Positions 38,265-48,300 of a DNA stretch of 64,000 nucleotides are shown in pieces. The number at the start of each line of letters is the position of its first letter. Positions within the stretch are counted from its first letter, which is position 1. The notes under the pieces were generated by a model, which was not told the origin of the DNA, ran no database searches, and worked only from the letters and a program-made list of their open reading frames with translations. The DNA comes from Capnocytophaga sp. oral taxon 878 (GTDB lineage: Bacteria; Bacteroidota; Bacteroidia; Flavobacteriales; Flavobacteriaceae), in the NCBI RefSeq assembly GCF_002999135.1, contig NZ_CP027229.1, forward strand, positions 1,178,001 to 1,242,000. The letters are read 5' to 3'. Made by a program: the position numbers and the translations under genes.

Positions 38265-38993
38265 TTATTTTTTAGTGTTTATAACGGTTAGCGGTATTTG
38301 TTCTTGAGTGTCATTTGTAAAGGTGTAATCTTTTAATGTGTCATTTTCTAAGATGTTGTCCTTATATTTGAAGTCAAGATCTTTATTGTTGAGGTTAAAA
38401 TCCATTGTTAGTCCTAATAGATTTTTGCCTTCAATTACTAAATAAATATCTTGCTCATCTTCTCCAAGTTCTATTTTATTACCTTGTAAATCTGTGAAAT
38501 AGGCTTCTGTAATATCTGGTTTGGTAAGTATATCATTTACAAACTTACTAAAATCCATAAAAGGATTGATCATATCCATTTTAATAGGGTCAGCACTATG
38601 TAGATTGCGGTTTGTTATCTCAGAGACTTGTCCGTGGTTGATGATGCTGATGCAGTCTTTGCCACCTATGGGGCAGGTGGCTTTGCTGTCCTCTAAAAGG
38701 GGGTGCCCATTGTTTTCCTCATAGGTAACATTCTCATAAGCACCACTCCACTGAGTTACCATTGCCTGACAGGGTTTATAGCCCCCACCTGGCAGTGGTT
38801 GCATCTGACATAGTCCAAAGGTGTTTTTCTCAAAAGTAGCTCCTATATCCGCAGTTGTAGCTACCAATTTCTCTTGTGGCTCTTCCTCATTGATGAATGC
38901 CTTGGTCTGTGTAAGTACCTTTAACTTATCGGGAGCATTGCCAAATTGACATTGGCAGGTTGCCCCTTGACATACTAAATGTTTCTGTGCCAT
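38265..38993 (-). CDS. PAAR-like DUF4280 spike-tip protein
   Basis: This 242-aa protein has an N-terminal DUF4280 domain (residues 1-130): VCQGATCQCQFG, TFGLCQMQP, GYKPCQAMVTQW, ATCPIGGKDCISIINHGQ. These proteins replace classical PAAR at the tip of VgrG. The 110-residue C-terminal extension (FFTDLQGNKIELGEDEQDIYL region) may bind cargo. It is followed by the L,D-transpeptidase-like effector. The gene starts at ATG 38993. Confidence 0.85.
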   Translation of the reverse strand: MAQKHLVCQGATCQCQFGNAPDKLKVLTQTKAFINEEEPQEKLVATTADIGATFEKNTFGLCQMQPLPGGGYKPCQAMVTQWSGAYENVTYEENNGHPLLEDSKATCPIGGKDCISIINHGQVSEITNRNLHSADPIKMDMINPFMDFSKFVNDILTKPDITEAYFTDLQGNKIELGEDEQDIYLVIEGKNLLGLTMDFNLNNKDLDFKYKDNILENDTLKDYTFTNDTQEQIPLTVINTKK

Positions 38994-39020
38994 TTTGCTG
39001 TATTTTTAGTAGTTTGATTT

Positions 39021-40085
39021 TTATTCCTTTATCCATACGCCCCATTTTTTGACTTTATAGTAGATATGGATATTCTGAATGCAGTTTTTAGTATCTTTTT
39101 GTAGGCGCATTGTGGAGATTTTGATTTTCTTGCCTGCAATATCCCTACAAAGCTGTTCAAAGGGCACGAGTTTCTGGTCGTTTACCACCACAGGAGTACT
39201 GAAATTACCACAGAGATACTCTTTAAAATCGTCTTTTGTCTTAGATTGTGCGGCTACTTGACCCAGCAAGAGTTGGAACTGTTCTACTGAGATATCTGGT
39301 GCTTTTTTAGGGGAAGGAATACTGTCTTTCTCCTTTTTGGGTGCAGGGGTTACAGGTAGGTGTCCAATAAAATCTACTAAAGGGTCTTTTTGAGCCTTAC
39401 CCCGTGGCAACTCAAAGTCGGAATGAGGTTTTTCAAATTCGTAAGAGGATGCATCGCTTTTCTTTTTAGCAGCAATATGTTTAGGGGCAATGTAGATGGT
39501 TTTAGTGGCGATATGCTCTATATCGCCATTGACAATCAAGGAAACGGTCTTTTTGCCAGTGGTTTTAAAGCTATAAGTAACTTTTTCACCAAGGGCATCA
39601 GTACCAGCACCCTCGCCAAAGCTCCACTCAAAAGAAATGCCACCTTCTTTGCGGGCGTTAAACTTGATGGTATCCCCCTCAAAGGCTACATTGGGGGCGA
39701 TGATAACAGGCAAATAGCCTGAATCGGCATCAGGGTCTGTGATAGTTACTATTTTTTGAAAACTGCAAGTGTTGTTGATGGTAAGGGTAACGATGTATTG
39801 TCCTGCTTTGTTGTAAGAGTGAAGTGCGTTTTGGTTGTAATCTACGGCAGAGCCATCCCCAAAATCCCACTTCCAAGAAGTAGCTCCTTTGGTGTTATCG
39901 ATGAACTCAATGAGATTTTTAGTGATGAAGTCGTCTGTGTGGATAATATATTTGGCTTCAGTGCAGTCTGTGCGGTGATTGAGTTGGTATATTAAGATTA
40001 TGAGCCCGAGCAAAAGTATCCCGCCAAAGGTGAGAAAGACTGTAGTATCGAGTTTTGGGAAGTATTTTAGCACGCTTTTCTTCAT
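39021..40085 (-). CDS. PKD-domain membrane protein of the T6SS locus
   Basis: This 354-aa protein has one N-terminal membrane helix (VFLTFGGILLLGLIILIYQL, about residues 16-35) and a periplasmic part with two PKD-type domains (SWKWDFGDGS near 78-87; FEWSFGEGAG near 150-159). A Lys/Pro linker and a C-terminal domain follow. Subtype-iii loci carry such anchored proteins in the envelope complex; it may be the TssP-type component, but the letter is not assigned. It is the first gene of the upstream T6SS transcript. Confidence 0.65.
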   Translation of the reverse strand: MKKSVLKYFPKLDTTVFLTFGGILLLGLIILIYQLNHRTDCTEAKYIIHTDDFITKNLIEFIDNTKGATSWKWDFGDGSAVDYNQNALHSYNKAGQYIVTLTINNTCSFQKIVTITDPDADSGYLPVIIAPNVAFEGDTIKFNARKEGGISFEWSFGEGAGTDALGEKVTYSFKTTGKKTVSLIVNGDIEHIATKTIYIAPKHIAAKKKSDASSYEFEKPHSDFELPRGKAQKDPLVDFIGHLPVTPAPKKEKDSIPSPKKAPDISVEQFQLLLGQVAAQSKTKDDFKEYLCGNFSTPVVVNDQKLVPFEQLCRDIAGKKIKISTMRLQKDTKNCIQNIHIYYKVKKWGVWIKE

Positions 40086-40284
40086 AAAACAGGAAAATTG
40101 ATGAATTGCGCGGCAATATTACTAAAAATTTCGTGTATTGCAAAATAAAAAACAAGTTTTTTCAAAATATTTTTACATATATTTTATTATTTACTGACAA
40201 TCAGTGAGATACAAAACATTTTAGACGTTCTTATCTTTTTGTGTTTTACAACAAAACTACTAATGTTTTACCAATTTGATATTG

Positions 40285-41047
40285 AAGCTGTTTAAACTTT
40301 TTAGAGAAGTAAAAGTTCCCAAAAATTAGTAATTTTGTGTTTGAGAAAAAACACAAAAATTCAGGAACTTTGGGCAAAGATACAAATAAATAAATGGATT
40401 ATTTCCTTTTTAAGTGTAGGAAAAAGAGGATTTAAAAGTAATTTTGATTTAGCTTCAATATTTTTATTGATTCTCAAGAGATTAAAAACAGGGGTACAAT
40501 GGAGAGAACTTCCAATTGAAAGCTATTTTGAAAAAGGTGAAATCTCTTGGTAAAATGTCTATTACTACTACTTCAATAAATGGAGTAAAGATGGTAGTTT
40601 TCAGCGAGTATGGTTGAATTTATTAAGTAAGAAGAAAAGAAAGTTAGATATGTCTTGCGTTCAATTGGATAGTAGTCATACACGTTGTCGTCAAAAAGGA
40701 GCGTCAGCAGGTTATCAAGCAAGGAAAAAAGCTGTAACCACCAATAGTATTTTTTTGTGTGATAATAAAGGGCAAATTATAGCAATGGGGAGTCCTAAAG
40801 CTGGAAATCACAATGACTTATATGAAATAGAAGAAGTACTAAAAGAAATCTTAGCTTTATTAGAAGAAGCAGGAAGTTTATTTTGATGAAGAATTGTACA
40901 AAAATAGGTTTAAGATTGAACAAGCAAATGGTTGGCTTGACGGATATAAAGGTTTGATAATGAGATATGAGTATCTTGATGTAACTTGGATTGGAATGCT
41001 CTTATTAGGGTTTATATCCAAGTTCCTCAAAAAAGTTTAAACACGTT
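40285..41047 (+). mobile_element. IS5-like insertion sequence, internally deleted copy
   Basis: The ends AAGCTGTTTAAACTTTTT (from 40285) and its near-complement ending AAACACGTT (41047) form imperfect terminal inverted repeats of about 17 bp. The copy is 763 bp and nearly identical to the 895-bp copy at 44391, but lacks 132 bp in the 3' third. The flanking dinucleotides differ (TG left, TA right), so no target duplication remains. It lies in the 1.1 kb between the T6SS PKD gene and the immunity remnant. Confidence 0.85.
40335..41040 (+). pseudogene. Transposase remnant, IS5-like
   Basis: The reading frame has three lesions compared with the copy at 44447: a one-base insertion near 40384-40388, a nonsense change TGG-TAA at 40551-40553 where the other copy has CAA, and an in-frame deletion of 132 bp after 40875. 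Fragments LKRLKTGVQWRELPIESYF and SPKAGNHNDLYEIEEV identify it. The deletion removes part of the DDE domain. The protein cannot be active. Confidence 0.85.
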
Positions 41048-41067
41048 TACCTTCTAAAAAAATACAG

Positions 41068-41175
41068 TTATTCATTACTCTCATATTCATATTTTTTAAA
41101 ATGATATGGGTAAATTATATTTTTAGCAATCTCTATAGTTTTTTTCTCAAATTCTTCAAGTAGGACTGTAATAAT
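41068..41175 (-). pseudogene. C-terminal gene fragment of unknown origin
   Basis: A short minus-strand frame from about 41175 to the stop at 41068-41070 encodes a helical tail with EEFEKKTIEIAKN and ending YESNE. It has no start codon of its own and sits between the IS copy and the broken immunity gene. It looks like the end of an otherwise lost gene, perhaps an earlier toxin or immunity gene of this variable site. Evidence is only composition and reading frame. Confidence 0.25.
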
Positions 41176-41205
41176 CTATATTACAGATATGCCTAATTAT
41201 TTTGA

Positions 41206-41707
41206 TCAATCATCTTTTACCTTGACTTTCTTTGTCTTAACTTTATCACTATGTAAAGAATCTATTAAAATGAGTGTTGTATTTTCCAGTATATTGTATA
41301 AAAAACCTGTTTCATTATCATACCGAAAATATAATGTGTCGCGTGAACTATCATCGGTTTCAACATCTCCCATCTCAACATAATATATCAATTCTGGAGA
41401 TTTGTTAGCAATTTTTACTATATTCCACTCATATGGTTTCATAACATTCCAACCATCAATGAGCATTGTATCTGTAAATACAATTTTCTGCATCTCAAAA
41501 TCACCTTCAAACTGAGGATATTTTTTTAATATTTAGAGTTCCTGTTTTATCTTTCTCTAAGTAATAAAACTTTTTACCTGCAAGAGGATTATTTAGTCTC
41601 TCTACTATTGTGTCATTTATTGTATCATTGACATTGCCCTCTTTATTATTATTGTTACAAGAAAACAACAATAAACACGCTGAAATAAAATAATAAATCT
41701 TTACCAT
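41206..41707 (-). pseudogene. Orphan immunity lipoprotein gene, frameshifted
   Basis: From ATG 41707 the frame gives a lipoprotein signal (LLLFSC) and NNPLAGKKFYYLEKD, then stops at 41507. The second frame continues with FTDTMLIDGWNVM and ILIDSL to 41206. Together they match the intact immunity protein at 28423 block by block. Removing one base from the run of seven T at 41521-41527 (A7 in the mRNA) restores a single frame of about 165 codons. No matching effector remains beside it. It may be a decayed relic, a slippage-controlled gene or an assembly error. Confidence 0.75.
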
Positions 41708-41723
41708 CTGAATATTTTAAAAT
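41658..41723. repeat. 66-bp direct repeat, copy 1
   Basis: Identical but for one base to 42198-42263, exactly 540 bp away. The repeat covers the last codons of the effector (KIFRW-stop), the overlapping ATG and the lipoprotein signal peptide. It is the scar of a duplication or recombination that put two different immunity genes behind the same start. Confidence 0.85.
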
Positions 41724-42247
41724 ATAATATCATCAATGATGTACCTGTCTTTCTTTTTAGCAACTTTTAATTGTATGCTATCATATCTGTTATCATAAAA
41801 GTTAAAAAGATACACATTATATCTTTTTGAATTTATCTTCTTTACCTTAATAGAGTCCAACCATTCTATGAAAATATCTTGGGCATCTACAATAAAATCC
41901 ATATCTCTATCTTCAGTGGGCTCTATTTTTTTTATTAATTTATTTGATAAATATTTTTTCTTAATTCTTATCAATTCTTCTTCACAAAACTCCCTTTTAT
42001 CAAGACAAGGCATTTTATCTTGCTGCCTGATATACTTGTCATAAAATTCTAAAATCATTTTTGTAGCTTCATCAGTTTCTTCTTTAGGCACTTGAATTGG
42101 TGCAATTGTATCTTTTTCTACTATGGTATCTCTTTTGATAGAGGAAATAGTATCTCTAATATCATCAGAAGATGATACTTGGGTATTGTTATTATTGCAA
42201 GAAAACAACAATAAACACGCTGAAATAAAATAATAAATTTTTACCAT
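41717..42247 (-). CDS. Lipoprotein, probable immunity to the amidase-like effector (DUF3828-like)
   Basis: This 176-aa lipoprotein (FISACLLLFSC) has an acidic Thr/Asp linker, then a domain with MILEFYDKYI, DFIVDAQDIF and a final YIIDDIIF, resembling DUF3828-type proteins, some of which are known as immunity factors for cell-wall amidases. Its ATG overlaps the effector stop by 7 bases. The first 21 residues equal those of the broken gene downstream, although the mature domains are unrelated. Confidence 0.62.
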   Translation of the reverse strand: MVKIYYFISACLLLFSCNNNNTQVSSSDDIRDTISSIKRDTIVEKDTIAPIQVPKEETDEATKMILEFYDKYIRQQDKMPCLDKREFCEEELIRIKKKYLSNKLIKKIEPTEDRDMDFIVDAQDIFIEWLDSIKVKKINSKRYNVYLFNFYDNRYDSIQLKVAKKKDRYIIDDIIF

Positions 42248-42263
42248 CTGAATATTTTAAAAT
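42198..42263. repeat. 66-bp direct repeat, copy 2
   Basis: Partner of 41658-41723. Here it joins the intact effector end to the intact immunity start, so this copy keeps the functional arrangement. Confidence 0.85.
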
Positions 42264-44289
42264 TAATTTCTCTTTTTTCTTCTTTTCTCTTTTTATAATC
42301 ATTTTCATAAGCAGTACCAGGCCAGAAACGTCTTTGCACAAAATCTGACACCCACTTCTCTCCATTGTACATTTGGATATGCCCAGCAGGATATTTTGGC
42401 TGACCTGGGTATGTGTCAAAAACAACAATATCCCCTTTGATAGGAGTATAATCATTAGGGTCTGTTATATTTATTTGATCAAATCCCTTTCTCAGTAAAA
42501 AAGGACCATATTTACAAGCATAATCAGGACGTCCATTTGTACTCATTCCTCCTGCTTCTATGGCTTCTCTGACATATCTTGCGCAATAACCAGTAGATTT
42601 TTCCTTAGCTGCTGCATTTAAGTGTGCTACTGCAGCATCAATATCAAAGCCAGATCTTTTAGTGGGTAGTTTAATTTTAAATATTAATCCATCTGTGGTA
42701 GGAGTTATTATTGAAGAAAAGTCAGAATAGAAGAAATCTATATAAATATCTTTATCAATTTTACTTGTAATTGTAATTTCAAAGTCAATATAAGTGGTAG
42801 TGGGATAGATTTTGTATACTAAATCACCAAAAGGTGTTGTTCTTTCTTTACTATCAACAAAGATTTTACCCGTAAGACTCTTTTCTATTTGCTGATGATC
42901 TCTATAATCCTTTTCAGTGTTAGGCATAGTGCTTATTATGGGATAAATATAGCCATATTTACGTTCTCCAAGATGAAAAAGGGAAAAGTGTATGTACATA
43001 CTATTTTTATCAATTCTTGTAATAGGTATATCAATATATCTTGCTCTACCATCTTGTTTTATATCCATAATACTCTTTGAGGAAAGTATTTGATAGGTTT
43101 GTTTTTCTATAGCTATATGTAAAGGTTCTTTTTCTAATGAGATTTTATTAGCTGTTTCTATTTTAAGTGCAGGTAGAAAAATATCTTTTAAGAAAGGTAA
43201 TTGCTTTTCTTTCTTATCATCTACCGTTACTTTTACAGCGCTTTTGCCATAGTGAACTTTAAGGGTATCGGAAGTTACTGCAAAGGTTTTGGAGTTTGCG
43301 CTCCCGCTAAAACGCTCTACTTTGATGTAGTAATCTTGTACATTATAATCAGAATCGAAGGTAGCGTGAGAGACTCCGTAACCTTTGTTAAAGAGTTCTT
43401 TGGTTACTACTATTTCTCTACAAAAGAAGTGGTTGTTGTTGAGTTTAAATTTAGGACTTTGGAAGATAAGGTCATCAGATGTACGCTTGTCTTTTTCGTA
43501 AATAGTATAGCGTAGATAATCCGTTATTTCTCCTCTGGAGTCAATGCACACACGTATAGTATCACCAATGGATATTTTCTCGATTGGGTTGCCCTGTTTA
43601 TCAATAAAATAGGTTTTGGTAATCTCTCCTGTTGATTTCTTTCCGTTCTTATCAAGCCCAAAGCTGGCTTTAATGTAGTAATCTTTTTGGTTTCCTTGGT
43701 TTTTATTAGTAAGTATGCTTTTGATAGTGTCGATGGGTAGTTTTATTTTTGTAGTGGCGTAATCGGTATGGTCTACACGAGCTGAAACAGTATCTTTTAC
43801 TATTTCTTTTCCGTTTTCTTCTTGGCACACGTGGAATTGTATTTCCTTACCTGTTAAGCCTTCTGTTTTAGCACGTAGATGGAGGGAATCATAAACACTG
43901 ACTTTGTTGTTAGTATCGTATTCTCCTTCAGGGAAGAAGTGTGTTGAGATGATTTTAGGGGCTTTCTCAATACGTTTATGAGGGGTAACTTCAATAAAAT
44001 CTAAAAGTGTATTTTCTTCTATTTTAGGCTTTTTGTCATTCTTATAAACTCTTACTTGAAAAGTAACGCCATCACTACTCTCTTTTTCAAAATGGCATTC
44101 AAATTTATATGATTTGCCATTTGTAGTTCTTATAGGCTTCCATTCTTTTTCTTCATCATTGTACGTAAAAACGTTCCATAGATAATATCCTTCATTTTTC
44201 GATATAGGGTTTATCACTTTAAATTTTAGTCTTTCTCCTAAAGTATGGGAGGGAGTTCCTTTTGTTATTTTTATCTTTTCGTCGGGCAT
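42241..44289 (-). CDS. Probable T6SS effector: Ig-like delivery region with C-terminal CHAP/NlpC-like amidase
   Basis: The protein has 682 aa. Residues 1-370 align with the N-terminal region of the effector at 28907 (YFIDKQGNPIEKISIGD, YGKSAVKVTV). After a second beta region, the last 130 residues form a cysteine-amidase-like domain: Cys near 565 in TGYCARYVREA, GDIVVFD, His near 637 in AGHIQMYNG, and WVSDFVQRRFWPG. Such domains cut peptide bonds of peptidoglycan, as in T6SS amidase effectors. It is coupled to the lipoprotein gene at 41717 and lies between the two IS copies, away from the main T6SS transcript. Confidence 0.7.
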   Translation of the reverse strand: MPDEKIKITKGTPSHTLGERLKFKVINPISKNEGYYLWNVFTYNDEEKEWKPIRTTNGKSYKFECHFEKESSDGVTFQVRVYKNDKKPKIEENTLLDFIEVTPHKRIEKAPKIISTHFFPEGEYDTNNKVSVYDSLHLRAKTEGLTGKEIQFHVCQEENGKEIVKDTVSARVDHTDYATTKIKLPIDTIKSILTNKNQGNQKDYYIKASFGLDKNGKKSTGEITKTYFIDKQGNPIEKISIGDTIRVCIDSRGEITDYLRYTIYEKDKRTSDDLIFQSPKFKLNNNHFFCREIVVTKELFNKGYGVSHATFDSDYNVQDYYIKVERFSGSANSKTFAVTSDTLKVHYGKSAVKVTVDDKKEKQLPFLKDIFLPALKIETANKISLEKEPLHIAIEKQTYQILSSKSIMDIKQDGRARYIDIPITRIDKNSMYIHFSLFHLGERKYGYIYPIISTMPNTEKDYRDHQQIEKSLTGKIFVDSKERTTPFGDLVYKIYPTTTYIDFEITITSKIDKDIYIDFFYSDFSSIITPTTDGLIFKIKLPTKRSGFDIDAAVAHLNAAAKEKSTGYCARYVREAIEAGGMSTNGRPDYACKYGPFLLRKGFDQINITDPNDYTPIKGDIVVFDTYPGQPKYPAGHIQMYNGEKWVSDFVQRRFWPGTAYENDYKKRKEEKREINFKIFRW

Positions 44290-44390
44290 AGCTTATTGTG
44301 GTGTTCTTAATTTTCGGCAAAGATACAAAATACTATTCTATGGGCAATGGTTAATGGTTATTTTTTTGTTGGTATGGTTTTTTATTTGTA

Positions 44391-45285
44391 AAGCTGTTTA
44401 AACTTTTCCTATAATAAAGTAAAAGTTCCCAAAAATTAGTAATTTTGTGTTTGAGAAAAAACACCAAAATTCAGGAACTTTGGACAAAGATACAATAAAT
44501 AAATGGATTATTCCCTTTTTAAGTGTAGGAAAAAGAGGATTTAAAAGTAATTTTGATTTAGCTTCAATATTTTTATTGATTCTCAAGAGATTAAAAACAG
44601 GGGTACAATGGAGAGAACTTCCAATTGAAAGCTATTTTGAAAAAGGTGAAATCTCTTGGCAAAATGTCTATTACTACTACTTCAATAAATGGAGTAAAGA
44701 TGGTAGTTTTCAGCGAGTATGGTTGAATCTATTAAGTAAGAAGAAAAGAAAGTTAGATATGTCTTGCGTTCAATTGGATGGTACTCATACACATTGTCGG
44801 CAAAAAGGAGAATCTATAGGCTATCAAGCAAGAAAAAAAATCCGTAACCACAAATAGTATTTTTTTGTGTGATAATAAAGGGCAAATGATAGCAATGAGG
44901 AGTCCTAAAGCTGGAAATCACAATGACTTATATGAAATAGAAGAAGTACTAAAAGAAATCTTAGCTTTATTAGAAGAAGCAGGAATAGAACACAAAGGTC
45001 TATTTCTCAATGCTGATGCAGGATTTGATAGCAAATCTCTTAGAGAGTTTTTAGAAAGCAAAGAAATTATAGCAAATATTAAACCTAATCCCCGAAATGG
45101 AAAGCAACCAGATGTTTATTTTGATGAAGAATTGTACAAAAATAGGTTTAAGATTGAACAAGCAAATGGTTGGCTTGACGGATATAAAGGTTTGATAATG
45201 AGATATGAGTATCTTGATGTAACTTGGATTGGAATGCTCTTATTAGGGTTTATATCCAAGTTCCTCAAAAAAGTTTAAACACGTT
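44391..45285 (+). mobile_element. IS5-like insertion sequence, full-length copy
   Basis: This 895-bp element has imperfect terminal inverted repeats (left AAGCTGTTTAAACTTTT; right end ...GTTTAAACACGTT). It is flanked by TA on both sides (44389-44390 and 45286-45287), consistent with a 2-bp TA target duplication as in the IS427 group of IS5. It has the same orientation as the deleted copy at 40285. Family and group are judged by size, ends and transposase motifs. Confidence 0.85.
44447..45278 (+). CDS. IS5-family transposase in two overlapping frames
   Basis: The first frame starts at GTG 44447 and ends at 44857; the second covers the DDE part to 45278 (SPKAGNHNDLYEIEEV, LFLNADAGFD, NGWLDGYKGL). 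The break is at a run of eight A (44833-44840). Loss of one A joins the frames into about 277 aa, and the deleted sister copy has six A and an open frame here. IS427-type elements are known to make transposase by frameshifting between two frames, so this may be functional slippage and not decay. The catalytic part otherwise looks complete. Confidence 0.75.
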
Positions 45286-45365
45286 TAAAAATAAAGAAAA
45301 CCAGCAAAACATCAGTTCTGCTGATTTTCAAAATGGAGATATACAGGTTCTTTAAGGAATAAATA

Positions 45366-48300
45366 CTACATTTTAAACCCTCTTGAGTTTCTGTTAAGAG
45401 TCTCTCTTACAAACTCTTTTGTGGGAGTTGGAACTTCTTGAGTTTCACTTTTTTGACTCTCTTGTGATAGCTCTTTAGTTGGTTCTTCTGCCTCTTGTTC
45501 CTCTTGTTCTTCTTGAGCCTCTTGTGGAGTATCGGAGGAGAGCGAAAGTTGTATTTTCCTATCGAGGGCTGAGAGCTCAGTTTTAAGTTCGGAGAGCTGT
45601 GTTTCTTTACCCCATACTTTCTCGATGATTTCCTTTAGAAGAGGAATGTCCTTTTGGATAAGGGCAATCTCTTTTTCTTCCTTTTCCATCATTGCAGGGA
45701 TTTTCTCAATGGCATTGACAAAATTCATCACAGCCAAGTTAGGGTCACTTGCCAATCGTCCGTTGTTATAGGTGTACTTGATACCTCCTTCCCCTTGTAC
45801 AAAAAAACGATTTTCTTTTAGGTCAAGTTCGTCTTTTTTGGAGACTTCAGTCTTAACTAATATCTGAAAACCATAGATACTTCCTATTTCTTGATATTCG
45901 CCTTTGGTACGGGCGTTTTGGGCATAATCTTGTAACTTCTGCGCTAACTGCTTTACACTGCTCTTTTCGTCTAATCCATCCAAACGCAATGCATTGACTA
46001 CCGAGCCATCTTCTCGGCGCACCGCTTTATCTGAAAAGTTTTGCCAATCCGTCTGAAAACGATGTAAGCGATCTTGTAGGGCTTTCAAATCACTACAGAG
46101 GTTATCTAAACGGTTTTTAGAGGTATATTTAGAGCGTAAGAACGTTTGTTTTTCACTCTCTAAAGCTCCAATCTTCTTTTCCAACTTCGCTTTTTCGAGT
46201 AAATCGGTATTTCCTGAGAGGATAGCCACATATTCAGAATAGTTCATTCCCGACTTTTCGTCCATAGCACCCTCATCAATGGTTCGTTTGCCCAACTTAT
46301 TGTTCTTAAGCTGGTCGATAAAGAGCTGTTTGTTAAACAGTAGATTAAACTTGTAAGAGTCCAAAGACTTTTCAACAGCATAGATAATCACATCCACCTT
46401 ATTATCAGCAAAATATTTGGCCACTTCATTGCCTTTGCGAATGGCACGTCCGTCCCTTTGTTGCAAATCGCTGGGTCGCCAAGGGGTATCTAAGTGATGT
46501 ACAGCAACGGCTTTTTTCTGTGCATTGACCCCTGTGCCAAGCATATCGGTAGAACCAAAGAGTACCCGTATCTTGCCCTCGTTGGTGTCGCTGATGAGTT
46601 GTTTGCGCATTTTATCGTTTTTAGCCTCTTGGATAAAACGAATTTCATTAGGAGGAATACCATAGTCTTCTACTAATTTGCGCTTGATTTCAGTGTAGGG
46701 ATTCCATTCGTTGGGCTTGTAAGTACCCAAATCAGAAAAGACAAACTGAGTCCCTTTCTGTGCTTTGTACTTTTGATAATATTCATTAATTTTCATCGCA
46801 CAATGAGAGGCTTTGTTATCGGGATGGTCTTCATACTTATTGGAGATCATTCGCATATCTAAGGACATTTTACGGGCATAATCAGTTGCGATAAGCATTT
46901 TGGCTTTTTCCTCGGACTCGGATAGTGGCGCACGCCCCAAGAGGGTTGCATTACCGGTTTTGGCAAACTCCATTAGTTTCTGAATAAACACCTCTTGATC
47001 GGGGGTAGGAGGTATATTGTGTAAAATTTCGTTCTTTTCGGGTCTGTCTATCCCAACATCCTTTGCGGTTCTATAATCGGTTATTTCGGCGTAAAACTGC
47101 GCTAATTCGGGTACTTTGATAAAGTAGCGGAAGCGTTCTTTCTGCACAATGTTGTTAGCCACTGAAAATTCGTAATCGGTCGTCTTGCGGGCATAGATTG
47201 CTGCCCACGCATCGAAACAGTGAATTTGTTGCTTTTCTAAGGCTTGAGGACGCAGGTACTTAAAGAGCAAATAAAGCTCAGTAAGTGAATTGGAAATAGT
47301 AGTCCCCGATAGAAAAGTAGCCCCCATATCCTTACCAGTACGCTCTTGAATAGTTCGCAAGGCAAAAAGCAGGTTGAGGGCTTTTTGACTGCCTTGGGAA
47401 TTGCCCAAGCCTGCCACTCTATCGTGCCTTGTATTGAACATTAAGTTCTTGAACTTATGGCTTTCATCTACCAAGAGGTGATCAATGCCCATCATCTTAA
47501 AATCTACTGTATCATCGGTGCGCTCATTGATGTCGTGTTCTAAGGTTTTGAGCTTTACTTCTAGGTTTTCTTTACGCTTGTACATTCCTTTAATCATCGC
47601 ACGAGAGACTTCACTGCCTTGTTTTTCCAACTGCCAAAGACTCTCTTCAACATCTTGGAGTTCTTCTTGCAAAATGCTCTGTTGCACCTCGGGGGATTGC
47701 GGTATCATCTTAAACTGGTCGTGGGTGAGAATTACGCAATCCCAATCATTGTTTTTGATGTCTCCAAAGATACGCAAACGCTTTTGAGGGGTAAAATCCT
47801 CCTTGCCAGGGTAAAGGATTTTAGCAAAAGGATAGGCACGGCGATAGGTCTCGGCTATTTCGTGTACATTGGCTTTAAGCCCTATAATCATCGGTTTATG
47901 CGCTAATCCTAAACGCTTCATCTCTTGAGCAGCACAGCACATAATAAGGGTTTTACCAGCTCCTACCTCGTGGTCGCAAATCGCCCCATTGTTGAGCTTT
48001 ATCATCCAAATAGCATCTTTCTGACTATCATACAAATCCTCTATGCCTAAACTCTCTCTATCAAGTCCAGGGAAGGACTGAAAAGAACCATCATATTGCG
48101 GACGTACAAAACAGTTAAAAGACTGATTGTACTGCTCAGCCAAGCGGTCTTTAAACTCCTGACTCTGCTCTAAAAGCCACAGAGGGAAAGCATTGCGTAT
48201 TTCATCAATCTTGCTGTTTGCCAGTTGGATTGCCTCCATATCGCGCACCTTGACTTCCTTGTCGTCTATCTTGATTTTCTTGGTAATATCAGGGGTGGTA

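Noticed and set aside
40285..45285. Active composite transposon
   Set aside because: One IS copy is deleted and has a broken transposase gene, and the outer flanks (TG and TA) do not match as a target duplication. Homologous recombination is a better explanation.
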